A DNA stretch of 64,000 nt from AP-15 sp035252905. Lineage in GTDB: Bacteria > Pseudomonadota > Alphaproteobacteria > ATCC43930 > CGMCC-115725. The DNA is taken from assembly GCA_035252905.1 (NCBI GenBank), contig DATFCQ010000332.1:1-64000 (forward strand). Reading direction: 5' to 3'. Of the stretch, positions 1-8,705 are shown piece after piece. Within the stretch, counting starts at the first letter, position 1, and each line of letters starts with the position of its first letter. The position numbers were made by a program, and so were the translations under genes. The notes under the pieces are model-generated. The model saw only the letters and a list, made by a program, of their open reading frames with translations, searched no databases and had not been told where the DNA came from.

Positions 1-86
1 TGCATTTCTGGGCCCATGACGATGCGCAAAAGCTCGCCGAAGGGCTGAAAGCGGCGCTCGCCAATGTCAATGTCAAAAAGGGCTGA
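1..86 (+). CDS. C-terminal end of an unidentified protein (partial)
   Basis: An open frame enters from the left edge and stops at TGA 84-86, giving about 27 residues that end in a Lys/Asn-rich tail. The reading frame is open from position 3 and the next gene starts only three bases later, so the two are probably cotranscribed. The tail carries an H-F-W-A-H-D-D stretch followed by an amphipathic helix, but this is too little to name a family. It is called a coding end because of the tight junction with the next gene. Confidence 0.4.
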   Translation, partial: HFWAHDDAQKLAEGLKAALANVNVKKG

Positions 87-89
87 AGC

Positions 90-1076
90 ATGTTGGCTCG
101 GGCAGCCCTGGTCGTGATCCTGATCGTGGTGCCGGCCTGCGTCCACGCCCAGGCGGTCGGCCCGCCACTCGCGCTTGAGGCGAAGATCCCGCTCGGCGCG
201 GTGTGCGGCCGGATCGACCATCTCGCCATTGATTTGAAGCGGCGGCGCCTGTTTGTCGCCGAACTCGGCAACGACAGCTTGGGGATTGTCGACCTCGCGA
301 CGCAGAGGATGCTGCGAACCGTTGTCGGCTTCAAGGCGCCGCAGGGCGTGGGCTACGAGGCGACAACCGATACGATCTATGTCGCCAACGCCGGTGACGG
401 CTCGGTGCGCGTGCTGCGCGGGGAAGACCTCGCCCCTATCGGGCGCATCGAACTCGGCAGCGATGCCGATAACGTGCGGATCGATGCGGCGCACCGGCGG
501 GTGCTGGTGGGCTACGGCGACGGGGCGCTGGCGATCATCGATCCGGTGTCGCGGGCGAAGATCGGCGAAGTCCGGTTGCCGGCGCATCCCGAGGGCTTTC
601 AGCTCGTCGAGAACGGCACGCAAGCCGTCATCAACCTGCCGGACGCTCATCAGATCGCCATAGCGGACCTGGCGAGCGGCGCCATCCGTCGGATCCCGAC
701 CGGGGCGCTCACCGCGAACTTTCCGATGGCGGTCGACCCGGAGACGCGCCGCGTTCTCGTCGCCTTCCGCCACCCGCCGATGCTGGCGGCCTACGCGATC
801 TCGGAGGGACGACTTACTGCCCGCCAGCCGATCTGCACCGATGCGGACGATTTGTTCGTCGATGCCAGGCGGCACCGGATTTATGTCAGCTGCCGCACCG
901 GCTTCGTCGATGTGCTGGAGCCCGCCGCGGACGGCTACGTGCGCCCCGCGCGGGTGCCGACGGCATCGGGGGCCCGGACCTCGCTATTTGTCCCCGAACG
1001 CGACCGGCTCTACGTGGCGGTGCGGGCAAGGGGGGACGAGCCGGCGGCGATCTGGGTATTCCGCCGGGCGCCATGA
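90..1076 (+). CDS. Secreted YncE/YVTN-type beta-propeller protein
   Basis: A 328-residue protein with a clear signal peptide (hydrophobic residues about 4-20, cut after A-H-A-Q). The mature part is built of repeated blades with the pattern R-R-L-F-V-A or I-Y-V-A-N followed by D-G-S-V-R-V, typical of the YncE/lactonase-like seven-bladed propellers. These are periplasmic, and their roles (protein or metal binding) are mostly unproven. No catalytic residues can be assigned. The stop overlaps the next start in ATGA, so the pair is translationally coupled to the outer-membrane protein downstream. The ATG at 90 is chosen because it opens directly into the signal peptide. Confidence 0.75.
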   Translation: MLARAALVVILIVVPACVHAQAVGPPLALEAKIPLGAVCGRIDHLAIDLKRRRLFVAELGNDSLGIVDLATQRMLRTVVGFKAPQGVGYEATTDTIYVANAGDGSVRVLRGEDLAPIGRIELGSDADNVRIDAAHRRVLVGYGDGALAIIDPVSRAKIGEVRLPAHPEGFQLVENGTQAVINLPDAHQIAIADLASGAIRRIPTGALTANFPMAVDPETRRVLVAFRHPPMLAAYAISEGRLTARQPICTDADDLFVDARRHRIYVSCRTGFVDVLEPAADGYVRPARVPTASGARTSLFVPERDRLYVAVRARGDEPAAIWVFRRAP

Positions 1077-1816
1077 GCATGGGCCGCTCGGCCGGCGTCG
1101 TTGCCGTCGTCCTCCTGCTCGCTTGCTGGTGTGGTCCTGCGCAGGCCTTTCGCCCGTTCGACGGCACCGACGCGGCGGTCGCCGACTTGCACCAGATCGA
1201 GATCGAGCTCGGGCCGGTCGAGTATCTGCGCGACGGCGCACAGCGCACGCTGTTCGCGCCCTCGACCGTATTCAATTACGGATTTACCCCGGGCTGGGAA
1301 GGGGTGATCGAGGGGCGGGTGGCGCACGCCCTTTCGGGCCGCGGAGTGCTCGGCGCCGGCCTGATCGACGCCGGCGCCTTTCTCAAAGGCGTGCTGCGCG
1401 AAGGTGCGCTGCAGGACAAAGCGGGGCCCAGCGTCGCGACCGAGTTCGGCATTCTTCTCCCCGGCATCCGCGACGATCACGGCATCGGCGCAAGCATTGC
1501 CGGCGTCCTCTCGCAGCGATGGGGTTGGGGGATGATCCACCTCAACGCCGCCGCCTCCCTGACGAGGCAGCAGCATCCCGATCTGTTCCTCGATGCGATC
1601 ATCGAGGGGCCGTACGCCTGGACGGTGCGGCCGGTTGCTGAACTCTTCTATGACCGCGATTTCGCCGCGACGGCAACCCGCTCGGCACTCGTCGGGGCGA
1701 TCTGGCAGGTGAAGGACGATGTGGCTGTCGATTTCGGTCTGCGCGGCGCGCGCTCGGGCGACCACACCGCGGGCGAGATCCGTCTCGGCATCACCATTGC
1801 TTTCTCGGCGAGATAG
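1073..1816 (+). CDS. Secreted, probably outer-membrane beta-barrel protein
   Basis: A 247-residue protein with an N-terminal signal peptide ending near A-Q-A-F, followed by alternating polar/hydrophobic strands. The C-terminal strand, G-E-I-R-L-G-I-T-I-A-F-S-A-R, resembles a closing beta-strand. It has the composition of the short transporter-like barrel proteins often placed beside heavy-metal genes, and no enzymatic motif is visible. Its start overlaps the stop of the propeller gene by four bases. Function is unknown; an export or assembly partner of the propeller is possible. Confidence 0.55.
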   Translation: MSMGRSAGVVAVVLLLACWCGPAQAFRPFDGTDAAVADLHQIEIELGPVEYLRDGAQRTLFAPSTVFNYGFTPGWEGVIEGRVAHALSGRGVLGAGLIDAGAFLKGVLREGALQDKAGPSVATEFGILLPGIRDDHGIGASIAGVLSQRWGWGMIHLNAAASLTRQQHPDLFLDAIIEGPYAWTVRPVAELFYDRDFAATATRSALVGAIWQVKDDVAVDFGLRGARSGDHTAGEIRLGITIAFSAR

Positions 1817-1820
1817 CCGA

Positions 1821-2354
1821 TCAGAGCTTACCCAGGCCGCCAAGCGCGCCGCCAGCAGCCAGCAGCCACAACGGATTGAGGCGGGTGGTCAGCATCACGA
1901 CGGCCGCGGCGACGGTGAGCGATGCCGCGGCCCATCTGTGGTCGGCCGTATGCGCCATAACGACGCCGCTGGCGACGATCAGCCCGATGGTGACGGGGGC
2001 GAGGCCAGTCCGCACGCTGTGCTGCCAGCGCACGGTGCGGAACCGGTGCCAAAGGCGGAACGCGCCGTAATACATCGCGCAGGGCGGCCCGAAGATCGCC
2101 GTCGCGCTGGCGATCGCGCCGAGGAGGCCGAACACCGTCCAACCGACCAATCCCATCATCAGGATCGTGTTGGGGCCGGGGATCGCCTGGGCCATCGCAA
2201 AGATGTCGGCGAAGTCCTGATCGGTCATCCAGCCGTGAGCGGCGAGGACAAAGTTGTGGACGTCGGGCAGTACCGTCGGGAAGCCGCCGAAGCTGATCGA
2301 CGACAGCAGTGCGAGGTGCGCGGCCAGCGCAGCCAGAACGGAGGGCAGTTTCAT
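1821..2354 (-). CDS. chrA: Chromate transporter, second half-domain (ChrA family)
   Basis: A 177-residue hydrophobic protein with the CHR-domain hallmarks: an F-G-G-F-P segment near residue 22, the A-I-P-G-P-N motif near residue 58, and about five to six membrane segments. CHR proteins exchange chromate or sulfate and export chromate from the cytoplasm, either as one long protein or as two co-encoded halves. This is the second half. Its start overlaps the stop of the first half in ATGA, which supports the split architecture. The partner carries a frameshift, so the pair may be inactive. Confidence 0.8.
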   Translation of the reverse strand: MKLPSVLAALAAHLALLSSISFGGFPTVLPDVHNFVLAAHGWMTDQDFADIFAMAQAIPGPNTILMMGLVGWTVFGLLGAIASATAIFGPPCAMYYGAFRLWHRFRTVRWQHSVRTGLAPVTIGLIVASGVVMAHTADHRWAAASLTVAAAVVMLTTRLNPLWLLAAGGALGGLGKL

Positions 2355-3021
2355 CGCCCGCCGGCCGGAAACAATGCAGCGGCCGCGATGCTGAGCGGCG
2401 CCAATGTGAACAGCACGACCAGCAGCGGCAATTTGCTGAACGCCATCAACGCCAGAGCCAGCGCGGCAAAGATGATCGTCGCCGGGCGACGGCGGTGGGG
2501 CAGAAAAAGCCTCAACCCCGTCGCGACAAGCAGCCCTGCGGCCGTCGCCGATATTCCGCCGAGGATGTTCCGCAACAGCGGCGTGTGCACGTACTCAAGA
2601 CAGATCACCCCCAGCGCCAGGCCGGCGGTCCCCGGGATCAGCAGGAAGCCGGCAATCGCCGCCAGGGCTCCGGCGGCGCCACGCAGCTTGGCGCCGACGC
2701 AGACTGCAATGCGATGACATTCGGCCCCGGCATGAACTGGCACAGACTGACGATATCGAGGAATTCCGCTTCGCCGAGCCAACCGCGGCGCTCGACCGCG
2801 ATGCGGCGGGCCCAGACGATCCCGCCCCCGAAGCCGAACAGCGAAATGGTCAGCAAGGCAGCCGCAAGTGCGGCGGGCGGCACGCGCGGGGATGGCTGCC
2901 CCTCATCGATGGCCACACCGGTCGCTAGCAACGCCGCGCGATGCCGGTGGCCCTCGCTTGTCCACACTGTCCGCCCCCTCACCCGTCTGGGATTGTCAAT
3001 CGTGAAAAGAGCCAGTAGCAT
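2351..3021 (-). pseudogene. chrA: Chromate transporter, first half-domain, frameshifted
   Basis: The N-terminal half of a two-gene CHR transporter. The upstream frame reads through L-F-G-F-G-G-G, V-E-R-R-G-W-L and C-Q-F-M-P-G-P-N-V-I-A-L, all classical CHR signatures. The expected continuation (A-V-C-V-G-A-K-L-R-G and the remaining helices) lies in another frame. The break is near position 2710 and is explained by one missing base. The start could be ATG 3021 or, closer to family length, GTG 2926. It may be real decay or a sequencing or assembly error, because both flanking parts are well conserved. Confidence 0.75.
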
Positions 3022-3098
3022 ATCCGCGGGGTCGAAGCAGGCACCCCGTTAGACGATCCGTCCAAGCTCTGTGCCTCTCGCTACGCGAGGAGTGCCGC

Positions 3099-4178
3099 AT
3101 GAGCGGACGCAAGCCCGACTCCAAGCTCTATAAGGTCGCGATCCTCTGGCGCGGCGATGCCGAGGCCCGGCGAACCGTGACTCCCGAGGACAACCGCTTT
3201 TACCGCGTTTTCGAAGAGCTGGCCGCCCTCGGCATTCAGGCCGAGCCCGCGGTCTATGACGAGGCGTTCGCCGACGAGGTACGCGAGCAGCTCCTGGCAG
3301 CCGATGGCGTGCTCGTGTGGGTCGATCCGATCCATCAGGGCAAGACGCGTGGAGCGCTCGACCCGCTTTTGCGCGAGGTCGCTTCACGCGGACCGTGGGT
3401 CAGCGCCCACCCAGACGTGATCCTCAAGATGGGGGTCAAGGAGGTCCTGTACCGCACAAGGCATCTCGGTTGGGGCACTGATACGCTAATCTACCGCACT
3501 GCGGCCGAGTTCGGCGCCGCGTTCCCCTCGCGGCTGCAATCCTCAGGCCCGCGTGTCCTCAAGCAGAACCGCGGTAACGGCGGCCAGGGGGTCTGGAAAA
3601 TCGAGCTGCTTCCCTCGCGTGCCGGCAAGGCCGATAGGGTGCGCGTGCTGCACGCGCAGCGGGGGAGCGTCCCAGAGCACCTGCCGCTTCAGGAATTCAT
3701 GGCGCGCTGCGCGCCCTATTTCGGCTGGGGCGGGTGCATTGTCGATCAGCCGTTTCAACCGCGCCTGCCCGACGGCATGATCCGCTGCTATATGGGCGCC
3801 GACAAGGTTGTCAGCTTCGGACACCAATACATTAAGGCGCTGATCCCGCCGCCGCCGGAAGGGCCGGAGTCGCCAGGTGCGCAGCCGGGACCACGGATAA
3901 TGCACGGCCCGGACGCGCCTCCATTCCAAGCCTTGCGGGCGAAAATGGAAGCCGAGTGGGTGCCGCAGATGATCGGGACACTCGGCATTGACCCTGGGTC
4001 GCTGCCCGTCATCTGGGACGCCGATTTTCTGTATGGTCCTCGCGATGCGGCGGGGGCGGACACCTATGTGCTGTGCGAGATCAATGTGAGTTCCTGTTTC
4101 GCGATCCCGGACGAGGCGCCGGCGGCTATTGCAAAGCTCGCACTCGCCCGATGCCGCACTGTGCCGAAGCGATCCTGA
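3099..4178 (+). CDS. Cj0069-family ATP-grasp-like protein
   Basis: A 359-residue cytoplasmic protein without signal peptide. The central K-Q-N-R-G-N-G-G-Q-G-V-W loop and the late E-I-N-V-S-S motif fit the nucleotide- and metal-binding elements of the ATP-grasp fold, matching the family known as Cj0069. Such enzymes ligate a carboxylate to an amine or thiol, but no substrate is known for this group. It stands alone, divergent from the chromate genes and 266 bases ahead of fetAB. ATG 3099 opens straight into the conserved N-terminal A-I-L-W-R-G region. Confidence 0.7.
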   Translation: MSGRKPDSKLYKVAILWRGDAEARRTVTPEDNRFYRVFEELAALGIQAEPAVYDEAFADEVREQLLAADGVLVWVDPIHQGKTRGALDPLLREVASRGPWVSAHPDVILKMGVKEVLYRTRHLGWGTDTLIYRTAAEFGAAFPSRLQSSGPRVLKQNRGNGGQGVWKIELLPSRAGKADRVRVLHAQRGSVPEHLPLQEFMARCAPYFGWGGCIVDQPFQPRLPDGMIRCYMGADKVVSFGHQYIKALIPPPPEGPESPGAQPGPRIMHGPDAPPFQALRAKMEAEWVPQMIGTLGIDPGSLPVIWDADFLYGPRDAAGADTYVLCEINVSSCFAIPDEAPAAIAKLALARCRTVPKRS

Positions 4179-4444
4179 TCACCAACCCCGCGGACTGCCG
4201 CGGGAATGAACGTCCATCCGTTTCTTGCCGGCCGCCGAGGCGGCGGAAGTCGCCGAAGCGACAGGATGAGGTTAACGGCTCCGGGGGCGCTCACTACGCA
4301 GCGGAATGCGGCAACGGGCCCTGCCGCGGCTTGCGGGTGGTTGTCCGTGAGTTGGAACCGATCGTCGTGTAGACAGGAGGTCGACAACGCGACCGCGAAG
4401 GCTGAGCCGGCGCCAGAGACGTTGATCTTCGAACCGGCGCGCTA
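4179..4444 (+). other. Intergenic stretch without a recognisable gene
   Basis: No frame here has a convincing protein. The stretch presumably carries the promoter of the following iron-export operon; a purine-rich AGGAGG lies near 4376-4381 but is too far from the next start to serve it. Confidence 0.4.
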
Positions 4445-5041
4445 ATGCTGCACATTCGTGATCTTCGCACGAGTATCCTCGAACCGGCATCGCTGGCCTT
4501 GTCGGCAGGGGAATGTATTGCCGTCAGGGGACCCTCTGGTGCCGGCAAAACCTTGCTGCTGCGCGCTATCGCCGATCTCGACCCCAATCAAGGCTTCGTG
4601 ACCCTGGATGGCCGCGATCGCTCGACAATCCCGGGACCGGAGTGGCGCCGCCTGGTCGGTTACGTGCCGGCGGAGCCGGGCTGGTGGGCGGAGACAGTCG
4701 GCGAACATTTTCGCGACTGGGCGGCAGCGCGCGCCTGCCTGAAAGAGCTGGGGTTTTCTGAAGAGACGAAATCCTGGCCGGTAAGCCGGATGTCCACAGG
4801 TGAGCGGCTGCGGTTCGCACTTGTTCGAGCGCTGACGGTTCGGCCGCGGGTCCTGTTGCTCGACGAGCCTACCGCCGCGCTCGATGCCGGTGCAGTGGCT
4901 GCGGTCGAAGCATTGATCGCTTCCCGGGTACGCGGGGGTCTCGCCGTTCTGTGGGTCACACACGACGAGCCCCAAACCAGACGCATCGCGTGCCGGCAGC
5001 TTGTGGTTGAGAAGGGGCGCGTCCGGGAGGCCGACCAGTGA
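4445..5041 (+). CDS. fetA: FetA-like ABC transporter ATPase (iron/metal export)
   Basis: A 198-residue ABC ATPase. Walker A is G-P-S-G-A-G-K-T (about residues 29-36), the signature is the shortened M-S-T-G-E-R-L-R, Walker B is L-L-L-D-E-P-T-A-A-L-D and the H-loop is T-H-D. Its short length and its partner identify it as the ATPase of the FetAB (YbbLM) system, which in E. coli exports iron and protects against peroxide stress. It overlaps the permease gene in GTGA, a tight two-gene operon. Substrate here is inferred from family membership. Confidence 0.85.
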   Translation: MLHIRDLRTSILEPASLALSAGECIAVRGPSGAGKTLLLRAIADLDPNQGFVTLDGRDRSTIPGPEWRRLVGYVPAEPGWWAETVGEHFRDWAAARACLKELGFSEETKSWPVSRMSTGERLRFALVRALTVRPRVLLLDEPTAALDAGAVAAVEALIASRVRGGLAVLWVTHDEPQTRRIACRQLVVEKGRVREADQ

Positions 5042-5847
5042 CCGGGTATATCGTCCTGAATTACTGGGATCTTGCCCTGGCGAGTGTTCTTGTTCTCGTC
5101 GATGCTGCGCTCTCTATCATATTTGGGTTGAGAATTCATCGTGGCCTGCTGGTCGCTGCAGTCCGAATGACCGTGCAGCTCATGTTGGTCGGCTTGGTGT
5201 TGACGGCTCTCTTCTCGGTTGTCTCGCCGCTTTTGACGGGGCTTACGGTGCTCGGAATGATTCTCTTTGCCGGGCAGGAGGTGATCCTGCGGCAGGAACG
5301 GCGGCTTTCAGGCTGGTGGTCCTACGGATTGGGGACCGGTTGCATGATGATGTCCTCGATTTTGGTGACCACGTTTGCGCTCTTGACTGCCCTGCGGCCG
5401 AATCCCTGGTACGACCCGCGCTACGCTATTCCGCTGCTGGGTATGATCCTGGGCAACTGCATGACTGGCATCGCGTTGGGCCTCAACACCCTCACCACGA
5501 CCCTGGTCACCCGCCGGGCCGGCGTCGAAGCGCAGCTCATGCTGGGTGCCTCCCGGTGGGATGCCGTGGCACCGGTGACCCGCGACGCGCTTCGCAGCGC
5601 GCTGATGCCGACGATCAATTCGATGGCAGCAACCGGCCTGGTATCTCTACCCGGCATGATGACGGGGCAGATCCTCGGCGGAGTACCTCCGGTCGAGGCG
5701 GTCAAATATCAGATCCTCGTCATGTTCCTGATTGCGGGAGGTACGGGTTTTGGAGCCGTCGCAGCGGTACTCGGCGGCATTTACCGCCTGACCGATGGGC
5801 GTCATCGCCTTCGCCTCGATCGGCTTATCGGCCCGCGTCGCGTGTAG
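5038..5847 (+). CDS. fetB: FetB-like ABC permease (UPF0014), iron export
   Basis: A 269-residue inner-membrane protein with about seven hydrophobic segments and the family signature around P-L-L-G-M-I-L-G-N-C-M-T-G-I (residues 135-149). This is followed by the E-A-x-L-x-L-G-A-S coupling-helix region that contacts the ATPase. It is the membrane half of FetAB and starts with GTG or ATG inside the end of the ATPase gene. Immediately after its stop lies transposase debris, so the operon is intact but its downstream flank has been rearranged. Confidence 0.88.
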   Translation: MTGYIVLNYWDLALASVLVLVDAALSIIFGLRIHRGLLVAAVRMTVQLMLVGLVLTALFSVVSPLLTGLTVLGMILFAGQEVILRQERRLSGWWSYGLGTGCMMMSSILVTTFALLTALRPNPWYDPRYAIPLLGMILGNCMTGIALGLNTLTTTLVTRRAGVEAQLMLGASRWDAVAPVTRDALRSALMPTINSMAATGLVSLPGMMTGQILGGVPPVEAVKYQILVMFLIAGGTGFGAVAAVLGGIYRLTDGRHRLRLDRLIGPRRV

Positions 5848-5849
5848 AG

Positions 5850-6050
5850 CCGCAGGCCTACGCTCCATGTCGGCACCGGGGTGGCGCGCTTGCGCAGAGC
5901 CCAGTCATCCACGCCGAGAGCGGAGAGGGTCACGACGGGCGGCATGGGGGCCTGTCGAACCCGGCGCAGCAGCGTGTTGCGGCTGGACGTCAGCCCGAGC
6001 GCGCGGCCGAACTGCTCCCAAAGGTACCCTCCATCGAAGCGATCCACGCC
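5850..6050 (-). mobile_element. ISL3-family transposase remnant (N-terminal part)
   Basis: On the minus strand the frame reads L-G-L-T-S-S-R-N-T-L-L-R-R-V-R-Q and then L-G-V-D-D-W-A-L-R-K, the conserved DDE-entry block of ISL3 transposases. A frameshift near 5890 moves the continuing D-M-E-R-R-P block into another frame. Everything downstream is missing, because fetB ends here. It is a dead fragment. A matching C-terminal ISL3 fragment lies at about 10.85-11.08 kb on the opposite strand. Confidence 0.7.
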
Positions 6051-6128
6051 GCCTACAACCGCCGTCGGGAATGGAACCGGTCGTACGGTTGCCGCTGGGA
6101 CATTGATGCCCCAAAGCCCGCATGAGCT

Positions 6129-6515
6129 ATGCAGACCCTACATGACAAGGCACTCGCGACCCTGCCGGTCTCGGTTCTGGTGGTCGGCATGGCCGCGAGC
6201 ACGCTCCCGGCAGGGGTGATTGCGCGGCGATACGGCCGACGTGCCGCCTTCCTCGCCGGCACCGGGTGCGGCGTGATCGTGGGCTTGCTCTCGGCGATGG
6301 CCGTTCTCCTCGGCTCGTTTTGGCTGTTCTGCGCCGCAACCTTTTTCGGCGGCATCTATCAGGCCGTGGTTCTGTCGTTCCGCTCCGCTGCCGCCGATAG
6401 CGTCCGCCCAGAGCTTCGCCCGCGCAATGTCCGCGGTCATGGCGGGAGGCGTGTTCGCCGGTGTGCTCGGGCCGCAGCTTGTCACGTTCACGATGAACCT
6501 CTGGCAGCCTTGCCT
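6129..6515 (+). pseudogene. MFS transporter fragment, truncated and frameshifted
   Basis: About 130 residues match the second to fifth helices of a major-facilitator transporter: L-P-A-G-V-I-A-R-R-Y-G-R-R-A-A-F (the loop 2-3 motif), then F-F-G-G-I-Y-Q, and after a frame change near 6420 the block V-M-A-G-G-V-F-A-G-V-L-G-P-Q. The first helix and the last seven are absent. The 3-prime end runs directly into the OsmC gene, whose ribosome-binding site lies in the debris. This is a relic. Confidence 0.7.
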
Positions 6516-6537
6516 GTTCGCAGAGAAGGTGATATGG

Positions 6538-7086
6538 ATGAACACCTCGAATGCAGGCACGACAGATTCCCTTGCGACCTTTGTCGCCCAGTTGCGGAGC
6601 CAGCTGCGTGACGCCCCCGCGAGTCAGACAACCTTCACCTTCCAGAGCAGCGCTCGGCCTCGAGAGGGGCTGACGACGATCTCGCGCATCCGCGGGTTCG
6701 AGCTCATCGTCGACGAACCCGCCGACTTGGGCGGACGGGATCAAGGGCCGAATCCAGTAGAGCTCGTGCTGAGCGCTCTCGGAACGTGCCAGGCGATCGT
6801 CTACGCCGTCTACGCGGCGGCCCTCGGGATACGGCTCGATGGCATCGAAGTAACAGCCGAGGGCGATGTCGACGTGCGCGGGCTTCTCGGACTCGCGCCC
6901 GTGCGGCCCGGATTCACCGGAATCCGGCTACGGGTGAGTCTCGAAACCGATGCGGCTGCGGAGCGCGTCGGCGAGCTCGTGCGCGCCGTCAATGCGCATT
7001 GCCCAGTCCACGATGTGATCCGGAACCCGGTCCCACTGAGCGAGTCCGTCCAGCTGAACGGCTCACCTCTCGACGTTGGTGGCTGA
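6538..7086 (+). CDS. OsmC/Ohr-family peroxide-handling protein
   Basis: A 182-residue protein of the OsmC fold. It carries the two reactive cysteines of the family in L-S-A-L-G-T-C-Q (about residue 84) and A-H-C-P-V-H-D (about residue 156), used by Ohr/OsmC proteins to reduce organic or fatty-acid hydroperoxides. The longer open frame upstream encodes only the MFS relic. The real start is therefore ATG 6538, preceded by a GAGAAGG ribosome site. It sits between dead fragments and may have been carried in with the rearranged segment. Confidence 0.82.
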   Translation: MNTSNAGTTDSLATFVAQLRSQLRDAPASQTTFTFQSSARPREGLTTISRIRGFELIVDEPADLGGRDQGPNPVELVLSALGTCQAIVYAVYAAALGIRLDGIEVTAEGDVDVRGLLGLAPVRPGFTGIRLRVSLETDAAAERVGELVRAVNAHCPVHDVIRNPVPLSESVQLNGSPLDVGG

Positions 7087-7371
7087 TCCGACATCCGTGC
7101 CGAGGCGGTGCCGGCCGACGCGTATGGCGGCGTCGCCACGGCGCAGGCATGGTCTCAGAGAGACTGGGGACAGGGCCGGTGGCGGATAGGGAAGGAGAGC
7201 CTTCGAACCACATACCGGAGGCCCTGACCAATGACCGCTTCGGGTGGTCAGCGAACCCCCGCAACCACGGACGGTATAACTTCTTCTTGAGCACCATCGT
7301 CTGAAATGCCGTCCAAGCTCAGCCACTTGGGCGGCCTTCCTTTTTGCGCGAGCAGCGTCGGGTGGGTGCGA

Positions 7372-8367
7372 TCAACCTGATCGACGCACGCGGTCATCGA
7401 GACGCTCGTCGGCGATGCCGGCAGGCTCCTCATGGACTATGACTTCAGCCATCGGATAGGCCGCGCGCACAGCCCCCTCCAGGGAATCGGCGATCTCATG
7501 GCCCTGCTCGATGGTTAGCTGGCCGTCGATCTCGAGGTGGAACTCGATAAACAGCCGATCGCCGGCATGGCGCGTGCGCAGGTCGTGAATGCCGCGCGCG
7601 CGGCTGTCCCGCCTCACGATCTCTTCGATACGTTGTCGGTCGGCATCCGGGAGCTCGCGATCGAGGAGAACATCGGTGGCGCGGCGCGCGACCCGCCAGG
7701 CGCTCCAGGCCATATAGCCTGCGATGCCCAATGCGAAGAGCGGATCGAAACGCTGCCATCCCGTCAGCTTTGTCAGGATCAGCGCGGCCAGGACGGCGAT
7801 GTTCATCACGATATCGGCGCGGTAATGCGCTTGGTCGGCCGAGATCGCCTCGGACCTGGTCCGGCGGACGACATGGCCCTGGAACAGGACCAACCCGCCC
7901 GTCACGACGATGCTGGCTGCGATGACGCCCAGGCCGATCGCGAGATGGTCCAGCGCTTGAGGCGTGATGAGGTGATCGACGGCCTCCGCGATCAGGACCA
8001 CGGCACTGCCGGCGAGAAACACCGCCTGGAGCGCCGCCGTCAGGGACTCCGCCTTGCCGTGCCCGAAGCGGTGTTCGAGGTCGGGCGGCTGTTGTGCGTA
8101 TCGGACGCCGACAAAGGTCCCGGCCGAAGCCGCCAGATCAACGCCGGCATCCACCACGGAGGTGAGCAGTGCGAGCGAGCCCGTCGCGAGCCAAGCGAAG
8201 ATCTTGGCGCCGATCAGGACAATGGCGTTGGCGATGCTGGCATAGGTGGCGAGACGGCGCAGGGCCTTGTTCTCTTCACCCCGCCCATTCTCGGTTCGAT
8301 CGACCATCTTGCTGTTGGGAACGCCCGGCGCGCGATCCGGTGCCGGGACGGGCAAGGCATCGGTCAC
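7372..8367 (-). CDS. Cation diffusion facilitator exporter (DmeF/FieF-like)
   Basis: A 331-residue CDF antiporter with six membrane helices. The metal site appears as S-V-V-D-A-G-V-D in helix 2 and H-Y-R-A-D-I in helix 5, and the H-R-F-G-H-G-K-A-E loop and a C-terminal cytoplasmic ferredoxin-like domain are present. CDFs export divalent metals (Fe, Co, Ni, Zn) against protons. The divergent neighbour has the complete Ni/Co ligand set of RcnR, so DmeF-type Co/Ni export is the best guess. GTG 8367 is the upstream start; ATG 8307 is an alternative that still keeps all helices. Confidence 0.85.
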   Translation of the reverse strand: MTDALPVPAPDRAPGVPNSKMVDRTENGRGEENKALRRLATYASIANAIVLIGAKIFAWLATGSLALLTSVVDAGVDLAASAGTFVGVRYAQQPPDLEHRFGHGKAESLTAALQAVFLAGSAVVLIAEAVDHLITPQALDHLAIGLGVIAASIVVTGGLVLFQGHVVRRTRSEAISADQAHYRADIVMNIAVLAALILTKLTGWQRFDPLFALGIAGYMAWSAWRVARRATDVLLDRELPDADRQRIEEIVRRDSRARGIHDLRTRHAGDRLFIEFHLEIDGQLTIEQGHEIADSLEGAVRAAYPMAEVIVHEEPAGIADERLDDRVRRSG

Positions 8368-8371
8368 CGTT

Positions 8372-8398
8372 GAAATAGCATAGGGGGTATCCTATTTC
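8372..8398. promoter_or_regulatory. Operator of the RcnR-like repressor
   Basis: A perfect 7-base inverted repeat, GAAATAG (8372-8378) and CTATTTC (8392-8398), encloses a core with a G-tract, CATAGGGGGTATC. A G/C tract flanked by A/T inverted repeats is the known shape of RcnR/CsoR-class operators. It lies in the only gap between the divergent exporter and repressor genes, so one site can control both. Confidence 0.7.
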
Positions 8399-8415
8399 CC
8401 GGGCCGGAGGTTCAC

Positions 8416-8688
8416 ATGGGCCACACCATTCGTGAGAAGACGAAGCTGCTGAACCGGGTCCGCCGGTTGCGCGGGCAGGTCGAAGCCATCGAGCGCGCGC
8501 TCGAGGACGAAGCGGGCTGCGCCAAGGTGATGCAGCTGATCGTTTCGGTCCGGGGCGCGGCGAACGGCCTGATGGCCGAGATCATGGAAGACCACATCCG
8601 CTTCCATGTCGCCGCTCCCGGTGATGGCCCCGATCGCGCCGAGGCGACGGAGGAGCTTATCGACGTCCTCCACAGCTATCTGAAGTAG
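8416..8688 (+). CDS. RcnR/DmeR-type metal-sensing repressor (CsoR/FrmR family)
   Basis: A 90-residue all-helical repressor. His3, Cys35, His60 and His64 are all present at exactly the spacing of the Ni/Co sensor RcnR, whereas formaldehyde and copper members of the family differ at these places. Binding of Ni or Co would release DNA and open the divergent CDF gene. It is followed after 17 bases by a P-type ATPase, so that pump is probably in the same regulon. ATG 8416 follows a GGAGG site at 8406-8410. Confidence 0.88.
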   Translation: MGHTIREKTKLLNRVRRLRGQVEAIERALEDEAGCAKVMQLIVSVRGAANGLMAEIMEDHIRFHVAAPGDGPDRAEATEELIDVLHSYLK

Positions 8689-8705
8689 GCAAGGGAAGAA
8701 TCGTC

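Noticed and set aside
5960..6125. Plus-strand frame ending R-E-W-N-R-S-Y-G-C-R-W-D-I-D as a possible protein end
   Set aside because: It overlaps the better supported ISL3 fragment on the other strand and has no start or family match.
7087..7371. Short frames in the gap between OsmC and the CDF gene as possible transposase remains
   Set aside because: No family motif could be matched; nothing here is supported as a gene.
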